Shown here in pieces: positions 33,729 through 41,236 of a DNA stretch of 64,000 nucleotides. The translations under genes were made by a program, and so were the position numbers. Source of the DNA: JBAZAX01 sp041671765 (GTDB taxonomy: Bacteria; Babelota; Babeliae; Babelales; RVW-14); assembly GCA_041671765.1 (NCBI GenBank), contig JBAZAX010000002.1:1-64000 (forward strand), read 5' to 3'. The notes beneath the pieces are model-generated. The model did not search any database. It was not told the DNA's origin and saw only the letters and a list, made by a program, of their open reading frames with translations. Position 1 is the first letter of the stretch. The number at the start of each line of letters is the position of its first letter.

Positions 33729-35960
33729 ATGAATACAGTAAAATTTAAAAGAATATTAATATTAATTTCAAGCGTTTTGGCACTATTTGCTATTACATGG
33801 GTAGAGCTTTTTTTGCAACGCAAACAAAACATCATTGGCGCAGGAATTAATCGTGCATTTCTTTTCCTGCTAATCAATTTTCACGTCATTATCATAGCTT
33901 TCCTGTTATATGTGATCATAAGACAAAGTATAAAGTTGTTTCTTGAATGGCACCGTTCAACTCCAGGATCAGTCTTTAAACGTAATCTACTTTTTGCGTT
34001 AACCCTCTTTTCTGTCATTCCATCGTTTTTTGTTTTTTTCACAGCGGGTAAATTCATATCAACAAGCATCGATGACTGGTTTCACACACGTATAAGCCAG
34101 GGACTACAAAATGGGTTGAAGCTTCACGAAATTCAAACAGAAGATTTGCGACTGCGTATGGTAACCCACGGAGAAGAATTATTAAAAAACATAGACTCAC
34201 AAATAAAAGAAGAGAGTCCCGATAATCCAATATTTAGTGAGGCTTTCAAAAGAGAGTTTGAAAATCTAAAATTAAAATATCCCGAAGCAAAAAACTACTC
34301 CTTCTATGTTTGGCAAGAAAATAGAAGTGGAATCTTGGGAAAAATAAAAGATGAAGTTTTGGTTTGGCGAGAATATCGCAAACTCAATGATCGCACAACA
34401 CATCATCTGAAAAAAGAGTTTTTTCAGGCCATGAACATTTACGAGGGTAAAAAGCCTTTCGATTTTTACGGATCATTATACTGGGTAAAAAAAATTAACA
34501 CAGTATATTTTGTTCTAGCTCAAAGATATCCGGCCTCAATCCGATACCCACTTATTGAAATTCAAAACTCTATTTCAGATTATCAGCAGCTAAAATCAAT
34601 GCGAAATCCCATTTATTTTTCTTATATATGTACATTTATTTTTATAACACTTTTGATTTTATTTTTATCCATATGGTGTGCATTTTACTTTGCTCGTGGA
34701 CTTGTCCAACCAATTCAAGAACTTTTAGGGGCCATGATACAAATAAGAAATGGTAACTGGGATGTAAAGGTAAATTATCATCCCGACAATGATTTAAACC
34801 ATTTGACGCACGGATTTAATGATATGACCAATGCACTCAAAATGGCGCAGATCCAACTCAATGAAAAAAACCGTGAGATGATGCTAATTCTCGAAAATAT
34901 ACGCGCCAGCGTTTTTTTGGTAAACAAATTTGGTCGAATAGTGACTTCTAATATTCCAGGTCAAAAAATGATCCACGACCTTTTTGGCTCATCCGAATGC
35001 GAAAATAAAAAAATAAACGTATTTTGTCCTGAAATTAAAAATAAGATTATTGAGCTAACCCGCGAATTAGTAAAAACGCAAAAACAAAATATCATAAAAG
35101 AGATTTCATTTTCACATCATGGAGAAGATAAAACGTTCATGATCCACCTGGCAAAAATTAACATTGAGCACTCCCTTGAGGTCACAGAAAAAGGCCTACT
35201 TATATTCATTGAAGACCTAACTGACATAGTCAAAATCAACACACTCAAAACATGGCAAGAAGCTGCAAAACAGATGGCTCACGAGGTCAAAAATCCACTT
35301 ACTCCCATTCAAATATCCACACAACGGCTGCAGCGTAAATACAGTGATGCACTAAATAATGACCCAATATTTATCGACTGCACAAACATTATTCTGGAGC
35401 AAGTAAAAACAATTAAAGACTTGGTTTCGCATTTTTCAAAATTTGCATCAATGCCTCAGCTTTTTCTTGAAACTGCAAACATAAACGAACTAATCACGCA
35501 AACAATTCGCTTGTATCAGGTAAGCTACCCTGATATCAATATCGTTCTTAATCTTGATCATGCTATCACAGAAATGAAACTTGATAAGAAAAAAATACGC
35601 AGAGTATTCACAAATTTACTTGATAACAGCATCAGAGCAATTCAACAAGAACAACCCTCATCAGATTACAAACCATTTATCAAAATTCAGACCCGATTTA
35701 TAAAGCATCAAAATAAAATAGAAATTTTATTTATAGATAATGGCCCCGGCATTCCAAAAATAATTCAAAACAAGCTTTTCATGCCTTATGTTTCCACTGA
35801 TAAAAAGAATATGGGGTTAGGACTTGCCATTGTTCGCGATATTATTGAACAAATGGGCGGAAAGATTGAACTAGAAAAATCTGATTCTCAAATAAACGAA
35901 CCCCAAAAACTAGGTGCTCGATTTAAAATTGAGCTACCATTTAATATTTTTAAGATTTAA
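33729..35960 (+). CDS. NtrY-like membrane sensor histidine kinase
   Basis: The product has 743 residues. Three N-terminal membrane helices, a periplasmic/sensor region and a further helix (~299-321) lead to a HAMP domain (ARGLVQPIQELLGAMIQIRNGNW, in part). A PAS domain follows (MMLILENIRASVFLVNKFGRIV), then the dimerisation/phosphoacceptor box KQMAHEVKNPLTPIQIS with its His, and HATPase blocks LLDNSIRAI, DNGPGI and MGLGLAIVRDIIEQMGG. This order and the H-box match NtrY of the NtrYX system. No response regulator gene is in the window, so the partner lies elsewhere. Its 3' end almost abuts the convergent GspF/PilC gene. Confidence 0.9.
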   Translation: MNTVKFKRILILISSVLALFAITWVELFLQRKQNIIGAGINRAFLFLLINFHVIIIAFLLYVIIRQSIKLFLEWHRSTPGSVFKRNLLFALTLFSVIPSFFVFFTAGKFISTSIDDWFHTRISQGLQNGLKLHEIQTEDLRLRMVTHGEELLKNIDSQIKEESPDNPIFSEAFKREFENLKLKYPEAKNYSFYVWQENRSGILGKIKDEVLVWREYRKLNDRTTHHLKKEFFQAMNIYEGKKPFDFYGSLYWVKKINTVYFVLAQRYPASIRYPLIEIQNSISDYQQLKSMRNPIYFSYICTFIFITLLILFLSIWCAFYFARGLVQPIQELLGAMIQIRNGNWDVKVNYHPDNDLNHLTHGFNDMTNALKMAQIQLNEKNREMMLILENIRASVFLVNKFGRIVTSNIPGQKMIHDLFGSSECENKKINVFCPEIKNKIIELTRELVKTQKQNIIKEISFSHHGEDKTFMIHLAKINIEHSLEVTEKGLLIFIEDLTDIVKINTLKTWQEAAKQMAHEVKNPLTPIQISTQRLQRKYSDALNNDPIFIDCTNIILEQVKTIKDLVSHFSKFASMPQLFLETANINELITQTIRLYQVSYPDINIVLNLDHAITEMKLDKKKIRRVFTNLLDNSIRAIQQEQPSSDYKPFIKIQTRFIKHQNKIEILFIDNGPGIPKIIQNKLFMPYVSTDKKNMGLGLAIVRDIIEQMGGKIELEKSDSQINEPQKLGARFKIELPFNIFKI

Positions 35961-35961
35961 C

Positions 35962-37167
35962 CTAGCCTATTGAATACGCCAAATTAAATATCGGCAAATA
36001 GATCATCCAAATTAAAATACCGGTTATTAAACCTACAGTAATCAACAAGACAGGTTGAAAGAGTGTGGTTAAAATAAGTACAAAACGCCTAAGTTCTTCC
36101 TGGAATGATTCGGTCGCTCTGCCTAAAACATCGGCCAATGCTCCCGTCTGCTCTCCAACATTTATCAGCGCAACAAGGGTTGCCTGTCTATAAAAACTGG
36201 GCAGCAATGCAATAGAATCAGACAATGTTCTCCCACGTGTTATATTATCAATGGCATTATTCACATTGCTCCTCAAGTACCCGTTATTCATTGAATCCCG
36301 AGCACATACAACAGCATCTTTCAATGGAATTCCTGATTTTAGAAGAACAGTTAACGCCTGCAGAAAATGCGTAAAATTTGAAAGCTCAACCAAGTTTTTA
36401 ACATATGGAATTGAAATAAAAAGCCAGTCTTTGAACCTTTTTACCCGATTTTTGCCCAGCAAAAACATACCCCCAAAAAATCCCGCAACTAATGTTATTA
36501 ATGCTGCAGCTCCCCGCCAAGAACGCAAAAATTTGCTAACCCAGATTATTCTTTTCGTAGCAGTCGGCAGTTGCTTGCCTATAGAGCTAAAAAATATTTC
36601 GAACTGCGGCACAACAAGTATTAAAATTACTACTACAATCAATAACGCAAAAAAGACTGTAACAATCGGCATAAGAGCAGCACTGTACAAATCCTTTCTC
36701 AACTGTTGATCTTTTTTTATGTGCAGTGAAATTTGAGCAAGCACAAAGCTTAATTGTCCACTACGTAGCCCAACTTCAATCATTTGAGTTATAAAATCAT
36801 TAAATATTTTTTTATGCTTTGAAAGTGCAACTGCCAAACTATTCCCATTTTGCAAATCTATTCTTATACACCCCAAAATATCGCGCAGTTTATTGTTATG
36901 CTCCTGCTGTTCAACAGTTTTAATTGCACTCAATAAATCAACTCCTCCATCTAGCAACATGGCCATCTGATCAAAAAAGTTTATAAAATCATACTGAGAC
37001 AAACGCCTGCTAATCTGCCACTGTTTTTTATCCTCAATGCGGCAGCTTAATAGCGCAACACCATTATTCAAAAGCTGGTTTTTTAAAGCGTCTTGATTAT
37101 CCGCAAATACATTCCCTTTAACTTGATTTCCAACAACATCAATCCCCTTCCATAAAAATTTTGGCAT
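35962..37167 (-). CDS. Type II secretion / type IV pilus inner-membrane protein (GspF/PilC)
   Basis: This 401-residue protein has two T2SSF repeats. The first holds FFDQMAMLLDGGVDLLSAIKTVE and the second NFTHFLQALTVLLKSGIPLKDAV (each in part). Three hydrophobic helices lie near residues 170-195, 220-235 and 370-395. GspF/PilC is the platform protein that couples the assembly ATPase to pseudopilin polymerisation. AGAGG lies six bases before the ATG. No ATPase or prepilin peptidase gene is in the window. It is the second gene after the DUF167 protein, 14 bases apart. Confidence 0.9.
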   Translation of the reverse strand: MPKFLWKGIDVVGNQVKGNVFADNQDALKNQLLNNGVALLSCRIEDKKQWQISRRLSQYDFINFFDQMAMLLDGGVDLLSAIKTVEQQEHNNKLRDILGCIRIDLQNGNSLAVALSKHKKIFNDFITQMIEVGLRSGQLSFVLAQISLHIKKDQQLRKDLYSAALMPIVTVFFALLIVVVILILVVPQFEIFFSSIGKQLPTATKRIIWVSKFLRSWRGAAALITLVAGFFGGMFLLGKNRVKRFKDWLFISIPYVKNLVELSNFTHFLQALTVLLKSGIPLKDAVVCARDSMNNGYLRSNVNNAIDNITRGRTLSDSIALLPSFYRQATLVALINVGEQTGALADVLGRATESFQEELRRFVLILTTLFQPVLLITVGLITGILIWMIYLPIFNLAYSIG

Positions 37168-37181
37168 AAAAAGCCTCTTTT

Positions 37182-37622
37182 TTATCTGTTTTTTTTATGA
37201 ATAGATCTCTTCTGCAACTTAAGAACCCGTTGAAATGGTTCGACAAGCTCACCACGAGCGGGTTCTTCAAAATGTTCATCGCGCTCACCCTGAGCTTGTC
37301 GAAGGGTCTGCTTGCTTGCATTTAGAAGAGATCTAGTAACTTCTTGTGTAACACTTATGCCAAGCCTTACCAATACACTGGATAGATCAAAATTTTGTGT
37401 ATCAATTTTTATCATTTTGTTCCTCGATGTTGCGCCACGCAATATTTTAAAACAATCAGTAGAGATCCCAAGTGCTTTACTTAGTAGCTTTACCAATTCC
37501 TCATTTGCCTTCCCACCTTCTGGCTTACTTTTTAATCTGCACTTAATAATTCCGGATTTATCTTGCTCAAAGCCCTGCTGTTTGGAGTTTGGAACAACTT
37601 TTAACTCAATAACTACAGACAT
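37182..37622 (-). CDS. DUF167 (YggU) protein with repeat-encoded C-terminal extension
   Basis: Residues 1-98 form a complete YggU/DUF167 domain (VVPNSKQQGF, CRLKSKPEGGKANEELVKLL, ILRGATSRNKMIKI), whose usual length is about 95. The last ~44 residues come from a palindromic element: LRQAQGERDEHFEE and ARGELVEPFQRVL, then a basic tail. The peptide is nearly the same as that in the glycosyltransferase at 20847-22364, read from the exact reverse-complement DNA copy. The domain core is intact, so the tail is probably tolerated and not functional. YggU function is unknown. Confidence 0.88.
   Translation of the reverse strand: MSVVIELKVVPNSKQQGFEQDKSGIIKCRLKSKPEGGKANEELVKLLSKALGISTDCFKILRGATSRNKMIKIDTQNFDLSSVLVRLGISVTQEVTRSLLNASKQTLRQAQGERDEHFEEPARGELVEPFQRVLKLQKRSIHKKNR
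37221..37307. repeat. Type I palindromic element at the DUF167 3' end
   Basis: The 47-bp unit 37221-37267 has 9-bp terminal inverted repeats (AAGAACCCG/CGGGTTCTT). It is identical to the reverse complement of 21451-21497. The adjoining CTCACCCTGAGCTTGTCGAA (37284-37303) is the partner half, uninterrupted here but split by a 36-bp insert at 21374-21450. Confidence 0.93.
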
Positions 37623-37678
37623 TTACTCAGCCTTTCGAGTTAAATTTATGTTATTTTTTAAAATTTCAATATAAAAAC

Positions 37679-37707
37679 GAGACATTTTTGATAGTATATC
37701 TTATAAT
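37679..37707 (+). promoter_or_regulatory. Promoter of the tRNA cluster
   Basis: GAGACA (37679-37684), a 17-base spacer and a perfect TATAAT (37702-37707) lie 45 bases before tRNA-Arg. Confidence 0.55.
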
Positions 37708-37752
37708 ATTTTACATATTATCGGATCAAGTACTTTGAAATTTAGCAAATTA

Positions 37753-37829
37753 GCGCCCATAGCTCAATTGGATAGAGCGTCAGACTACGGATCTGAAGGT
37801 TAGAGGTTCGACTCCTCTTGGGCGCACCA
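37753..37829 (+). tRNA. tRNA-Arg (anticodon ACG)
   Basis: A 77-base cloverleaf with encoded CCA has acceptor GCGCCCA/TGGGCGC, anticodon stem TCAGA/TCTGA with loop CTACGGA, and T-arm AGAGGTTCGACTCCTCT. The ACG anticodon needs A-to-I editing by TadA to read all CGN codons. Confidence 0.97.
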
Positions 37830-37843
37830 TAAAAATATTGCTT

Positions 37844-37935
37844 GGAGAGATGGCTGAGTGGCTGAAAGCACTTGCCTGCTAAGCAAGTATCTGGAGAAAT
37901 CCGGGTCGAGGGTTCGAATCCCTCTCTCTCCACCA
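37844..37935 (+). tRNA. tRNA-Ser (anticodon GCT)
   Basis: A 92-base tRNA has a long variable arm and encoded CCA. Acceptor is GGAGAGA/TCTCTCC, anticodon stem CTTGC/GCAAG with loop CTGCTAA. The discriminator base is A, whereas bacterial tRNA-Ser usually has G. Confidence 0.96.
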
Positions 37936-38034
37936 GTCTTCGCAGCTATGCAGCTTCGCCTGGCTGACGCCATTAACGGCCAAATACTTTAATCTTTGAA
38001 TTTAGTTCTTTAAAATATCAATTTATTATTCTCT

Positions 38035-38126
38035 GGAGAGGTGGCAGAGTGGTTGAATGCGACGGTCTTGAAAACCGTTATTCCGGGAGACTGGAATCGT
38101 GGGTTCGAATCCCACCCTCTCCACCA
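38035..38126 (+). tRNA. tRNA-Ser (anticodon TGA)
   Basis: A 92-base tRNA has a long variable arm and encoded CCA. Acceptor is GGAGAGG/CCTCTCC, anticodon loop CTTGAAA. As with the other tRNA-Ser, the discriminator base is A. Confidence 0.96.
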
Positions 38127-38489
38127 GCATATGCCCTATGTGGCTACGACTGGCAGGCCATTTCTTTTAATGTTTAAACTTAAATAACGCCAACTCGATA
38201 ATTAGTGAAAGAGCTGTGCAAATCTAAAACGACTTTCAATTGTAGATTTGTCATCCTGAATTTATTTCAGGATCCATGGATTAGTTTTTCCTATTATCAA
38301 TTTACAAAAATTTTGAATTAATTTATCCATAGATGCTGAAACTAGTTCAGCATGACAAAGTGTTGCCAAAGCTCTGCCTGATTCACTGCTATATTAATTT
38401 TAGAGCTATCGAGTTGCTGTTAATATAAATATTTTATGTTTACTCGCTTAAATCAACCAATTTTCCTGAAAAAATACGCTATATCCAAA
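38127..38489. other. Gene-free interval occupied by a nested inverted repeat
   Basis: There is no coding frame of note between tRNA-Ser and the priA stop. The interval holds a MITE-like structure: outer 10-bp arms CAACTCGATA (38191-38200) and its complement (38407-38416), with related inner flanks, around a 107-bp palindromic element at 38250-38356. Nothing else is recognisable. Confidence 0.7.
38250..38356. repeat. Type II palindromic element (MITE-like)
   Basis: The left arm reads GTCATCCTGAATTTATTTCA then GGATCCATGGATTA. The right arm is its near-complement, GTCATGCTGAACTAGTTTCA then GCATCTATGGATAA on the other strand. A ~40-base AT-rich centre separates them. One arm of this unit recurs inside mvk (4141-4210), upstream of HMG-CoA synthase and in priA. 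Confidence 0.85.
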
Positions 38490-40514
38490 TCACTGGCTCG
38501 AAACAATAAACACTCTGCTATCAAATTGATCAAGATCAATCTGACTCAAAAGTTTGTGTATGCTAGAAAACGTTTGTGATTTTAGAAATATCTGTCTGAT
38601 TTCAACATTCTGGATTTTAGAAATCACAGGTTGAGCAGGTCCAAGTATCTGAATTTTTAAATCTTGAGAGTCGTTAATTTTATTCAAAATATCTGCAATA
38701 GAATTGGCATCTCTATCAAGTTGAATATCAGAATTATTTTTTATCTCTATCTGAACGAGTCGGCCAAATGGTGGATAACAAATTTCTTTACGTAAAACGG
38801 CTTCGTCCTCACAAAATTTAAGATAATCAATCTCATTCAAATAATTGAAAATTTTATGATCTTTCATCATCTGAATTATTACAGTACTGGGAAGCTGCCC
38901 ACGCCCTGCCCGACCTGCAACCTGAATAAGTTGCTGAATTGAAGTTTCAGCCGCGTTATAAATGGGCATGTGTAGGTTCAAATCTGCCCACAGCACCCCA
39001 ACAAGTGTAACACGCGGGAAATGATACCCCTTGGTAATAGTCTGAGTTCCAATAAGAATATCTATTTTCCCCTGCTCAAAATCTTCCACCGTTTGATACC
39101 ATGACCTTTTTTGGCTTGTGGTATCAAGATCTGCTCGCGCAATAATGGCAGTGGGAAAAAGTTCTTGAAATATTTTAACAGCTTGCTGCGTCCCCACGCC
39201 CTTTTTTAAAAAATTCTTCTGATCAGACTTACAATCAGGGCATGCTGCCGGTAATGGCTTTTGAAAATCACAGTAGTGACATCGTAGCGTTTCCTGACCA
39301 TAGTGCGAATGCAATGTTAAACTCACGGAACAGTTTGAACACTGAAAAACATGCCCACAGTCTTTGCATTGCACAAAAAAGCTGTACCCTCGTCTATTCA
39401 GATAAATAATTGCCTGCTCTTTGCGGCTTAGGCAATCCCTAATCGCAGTTTCAAGCTCTCGAGACACCCAAAAATTACTTCGTCTTTGGTCTTTTTGCGA
39501 TTTTAAAATTACTTTTTTAATCTCCGGAAAACTACCCGCAAATCTCTTTGTTATATTAAAAAGCTTCCAGCCTTTTGTTTGCACATTATGCAAAGAACTA
39601 AGTGATGGGGTGGCTGATCCAAGAAGAATTGGAATTTTATAGATACTAGCACGCCAAATTGCAATCTCTTTACTATTCAAGCGTGGATGTTTTTTTTCTA
39701 AAAAACCATGCTCGTGTTCTTCGTCTATAATTATCAAGCCCAAATTATTTACTGGCAACATTATTGGCATATGTACGCCAATAATTAATGCAGGCTCGTT
39801 TTTTAGTAATCCATTCCACAAAGCCCGCCGATCTGCAGGCTTACTGGCCGAATGAAAACCGATGACTTTCGAATTGGGAAGTTTTTTTTGAAAAATACGC
39901 TCAAATTGCAAACTAAGTGAAACTTCGGGAAGAAGCAGCAAAACGCTTTTGTTATTATTAATACACTCTTGAATTAAATTACTATAAACTTCGGTTTTGC
40001 CTGATCCGGTAACCCCATGGATTAATGTGGGTTTATAATCAGGATTTTTTACAAACGGTTTTAGGTAATCAACCACAAGCTGTTGCTCATCAGTTAATTG
40101 CACGTTATGAGGAACAATTGTTTGGATAGATCCTGAATCAAGTTCAGGATGACAAAGAGGCGCATCCTGCCTGCCCGCCACAGCCTTGGCGACGGCGGGT
40201 GTTTTTTTGTCTGCGAAAAAGCCTCTAATTCGTTGGTAAAAATGCAAACTGGGAACAAAATAAAATTTTGAAATTTTTTCGATAAATTCCGCGTATTTTA
40301 TATCATCAGGAAATTGCTGCAATCCCAAAATCTCTCTTACATTGAAATCAGAGTAAAAATTTGAATCAATCTGGACAACATAAGCCAGATGCTGAGATGT
40401 CTTGAGGGGAACTTTAATAAGTGCCCCAACTCCAATTTTGCCTTCAAGCTCTTCAGGAATTTTGTATGTTAACGGTCGCTGAAATCCATTTAAGAGAAGA
40501 ACGGTTGCAAACAT
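38490..40514 (-). CDS. priA: Primosomal protein N' (replication restart helicase) with repeat insertion
   Basis: The product has 674 residues. An N-terminal 3'BD domain (PLTYKIPEELEGKIGVGALIKVP) is followed by helicase motifs HGVTGSGKTEVY (Walker A), DEEHEHGF, GSATPSL, and YLNRRGYS leading to the zinc-binding Cys clusters (CKDCGHVFQCSNC, CHYC, CPDC). IGTQTITKGYHFPRVTLVG and QVAGRAGRG follow. PriA reloads the replisome at stalled forks. Residues ~104-131 (APLCHPELDSGSIQ and flanks) are encoded by a GC-rich palindromic element and fall between the DNA-binding and helicase domains, a natural linker. The start lies two bases after the DUF374 stop, so translation is probably coupled. Confidence 0.93.
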   Translation of the reverse strand: MFATVLLLNGFQRPLTYKIPEELEGKIGVGALIKVPLKTSQHLAYVVQIDSNFYSDFNVREILGLQQFPDDIKYAEFIEKISKFYFVPSLHFYQRIRGFFADKKTPAVAKAVAGRQDAPLCHPELDSGSIQTIVPHNVQLTDEQQLVVDYLKPFVKNPDYKPTLIHGVTGSGKTEVYSNLIQECINNNKSVLLLLPEVSLSLQFERIFQKKLPNSKVIGFHSASKPADRRALWNGLLKNEPALIIGVHMPIMLPVNNLGLIIIDEEHEHGFLEKKHPRLNSKEIAIWRASIYKIPILLGSATPSLSSLHNVQTKGWKLFNITKRFAGSFPEIKKVILKSQKDQRRSNFWVSRELETAIRDCLSRKEQAIIYLNRRGYSFFVQCKDCGHVFQCSNCSVSLTLHSHYGQETLRCHYCDFQKPLPAACPDCKSDQKNFLKKGVGTQQAVKIFQELFPTAIIARADLDTTSQKRSWYQTVEDFEQGKIDILIGTQTITKGYHFPRVTLVGVLWADLNLHMPIYNAAETSIQQLIQVAGRAGRGQLPSTVIIQMMKDHKIFNYLNEIDYLKFCEDEAVLRKEICYPPFGRLVQIEIKNNSDIQLDRDANSIADILNKINDSQDLKIQILGPAQPVISKIQNVEIRQIFLKSQTFSSIHKLLSQIDLDQFDSRVFIVSSQ
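40125..40200. repeat. Palindromic elements (types II and III) inside priA
   Basis: ATCCTGAATCAAGTTCAGGAT with GACAAAG (type II arm, about 40129-40156) is followed by CCTGCCTGCCCGCC...GGCGACGGCGGG (type III, about 40166-40199). It is translated in frame as an APLCHPELDSGSI-type peptide. Confidence 0.85.
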
Positions 40515-40516
40515 TG

Positions 40517-41149
40517 TTATAACATATCTCCGGCTGTATGAGTCCTAAGTGCCTTAGGATCGCACTTGCTAACATGAATATTAATTTTGCTGAATGGCAA
40601 TGGAATTTGAAATTTATCCCAACTTTTTTTGAATGTAAAATGCCAGGAAGATGAACATTCCACAAAAAACAGTGGCTTATTCGCAGTAATTGCCAAAAAT
40701 GGAACACCCTGTTTAAGTTCAAATGCAGGGCCTCTTGAACCATCTCCAACAATACACAACGATTGATTATCTTTTAAGATTTTTAGGGCTTGCCTGGTAA
40801 CCTGAATTGGATTTTTGAAAGCAGACCCATAAATCGCTTTATATCCAAACAACTCAACAACGCTTCCTACTAACTTTCCATCATTACTACTACTAACAAT
40901 ACAATGCTGAGCGGCTTTTACTTTAATAAGAAAATACGCTGCAGCAATCGTCTGTTGATGCCAAAAATAAAATACTCCAACGTTTTCACTGAAATTTTTA
41001 TTTAAATTTGAATCAAGAGAAAAACTCAAGCGATATGTCATAAAAAGTAAACGCGTTAAACCATATAATAAGTACTTTGTTATAAAAAACAGAGCAGTAT
41101 CTCGCTTTATGCTTAAAAAAACCGGTATAAAAAAATTACGTAGGGCCAT
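40517..41149 (-). CDS. DUF374-family lysophospholipid acyltransferase-like protein
   Basis: The start is set at ATG 41149 because GAGG lies eight bases upstream; the frame is open to 41212. Residues match DUF374: FYFWHQQTIAAAYF (HQ catalytic region replacing HxxxxD), VSSSNDGKLVGSVVELFGYKAIYGS, CIVGDGSRGPAFELKQGVPFLA (in part) and SWDKFQIPLPFSKI. DUF374 proteins are related to LpxL/PlsC acyltransferases and are thought to acylate lipid A or phospholipid precursors at the inner membrane. It lies directly upstream of priA on the same strand and is divergent from the M16 peptidase gene. Confidence 0.87.
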   Translation of the reverse strand: MALRNFFIPVFLSIKRDTALFFITKYLLYGLTRLLFMTYRLSFSLDSNLNKNFSENVGVFYFWHQQTIAAAYFLIKVKAAQHCIVSSSNDGKLVGSVVELFGYKAIYGSAFKNPIQVTRQALKILKDNQSLCIVGDGSRGPAFELKQGVPFLAITANKPLFFVECSSSWHFTFKKSWDKFQIPLPFSKINIHVSKCDPKALRTHTAGDML

Positions 41150-41236
41150 AACAAATCCTCGTGTAAACTGTAAAAATGGGAAGAAGTAATAGGATATTAA
41201 ACTTTTAAACAAAAATTAAGCTGAATAGGTTTTTCC

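Noticed and set aside
37742..37933. 63-codon minus-strand frame with an EREGFEPSTRI-type product
   Set aside because: It is antisense to tRNA-Arg and tRNA-Ser. Its peptide is the familiar artefact of translating tRNA genes.
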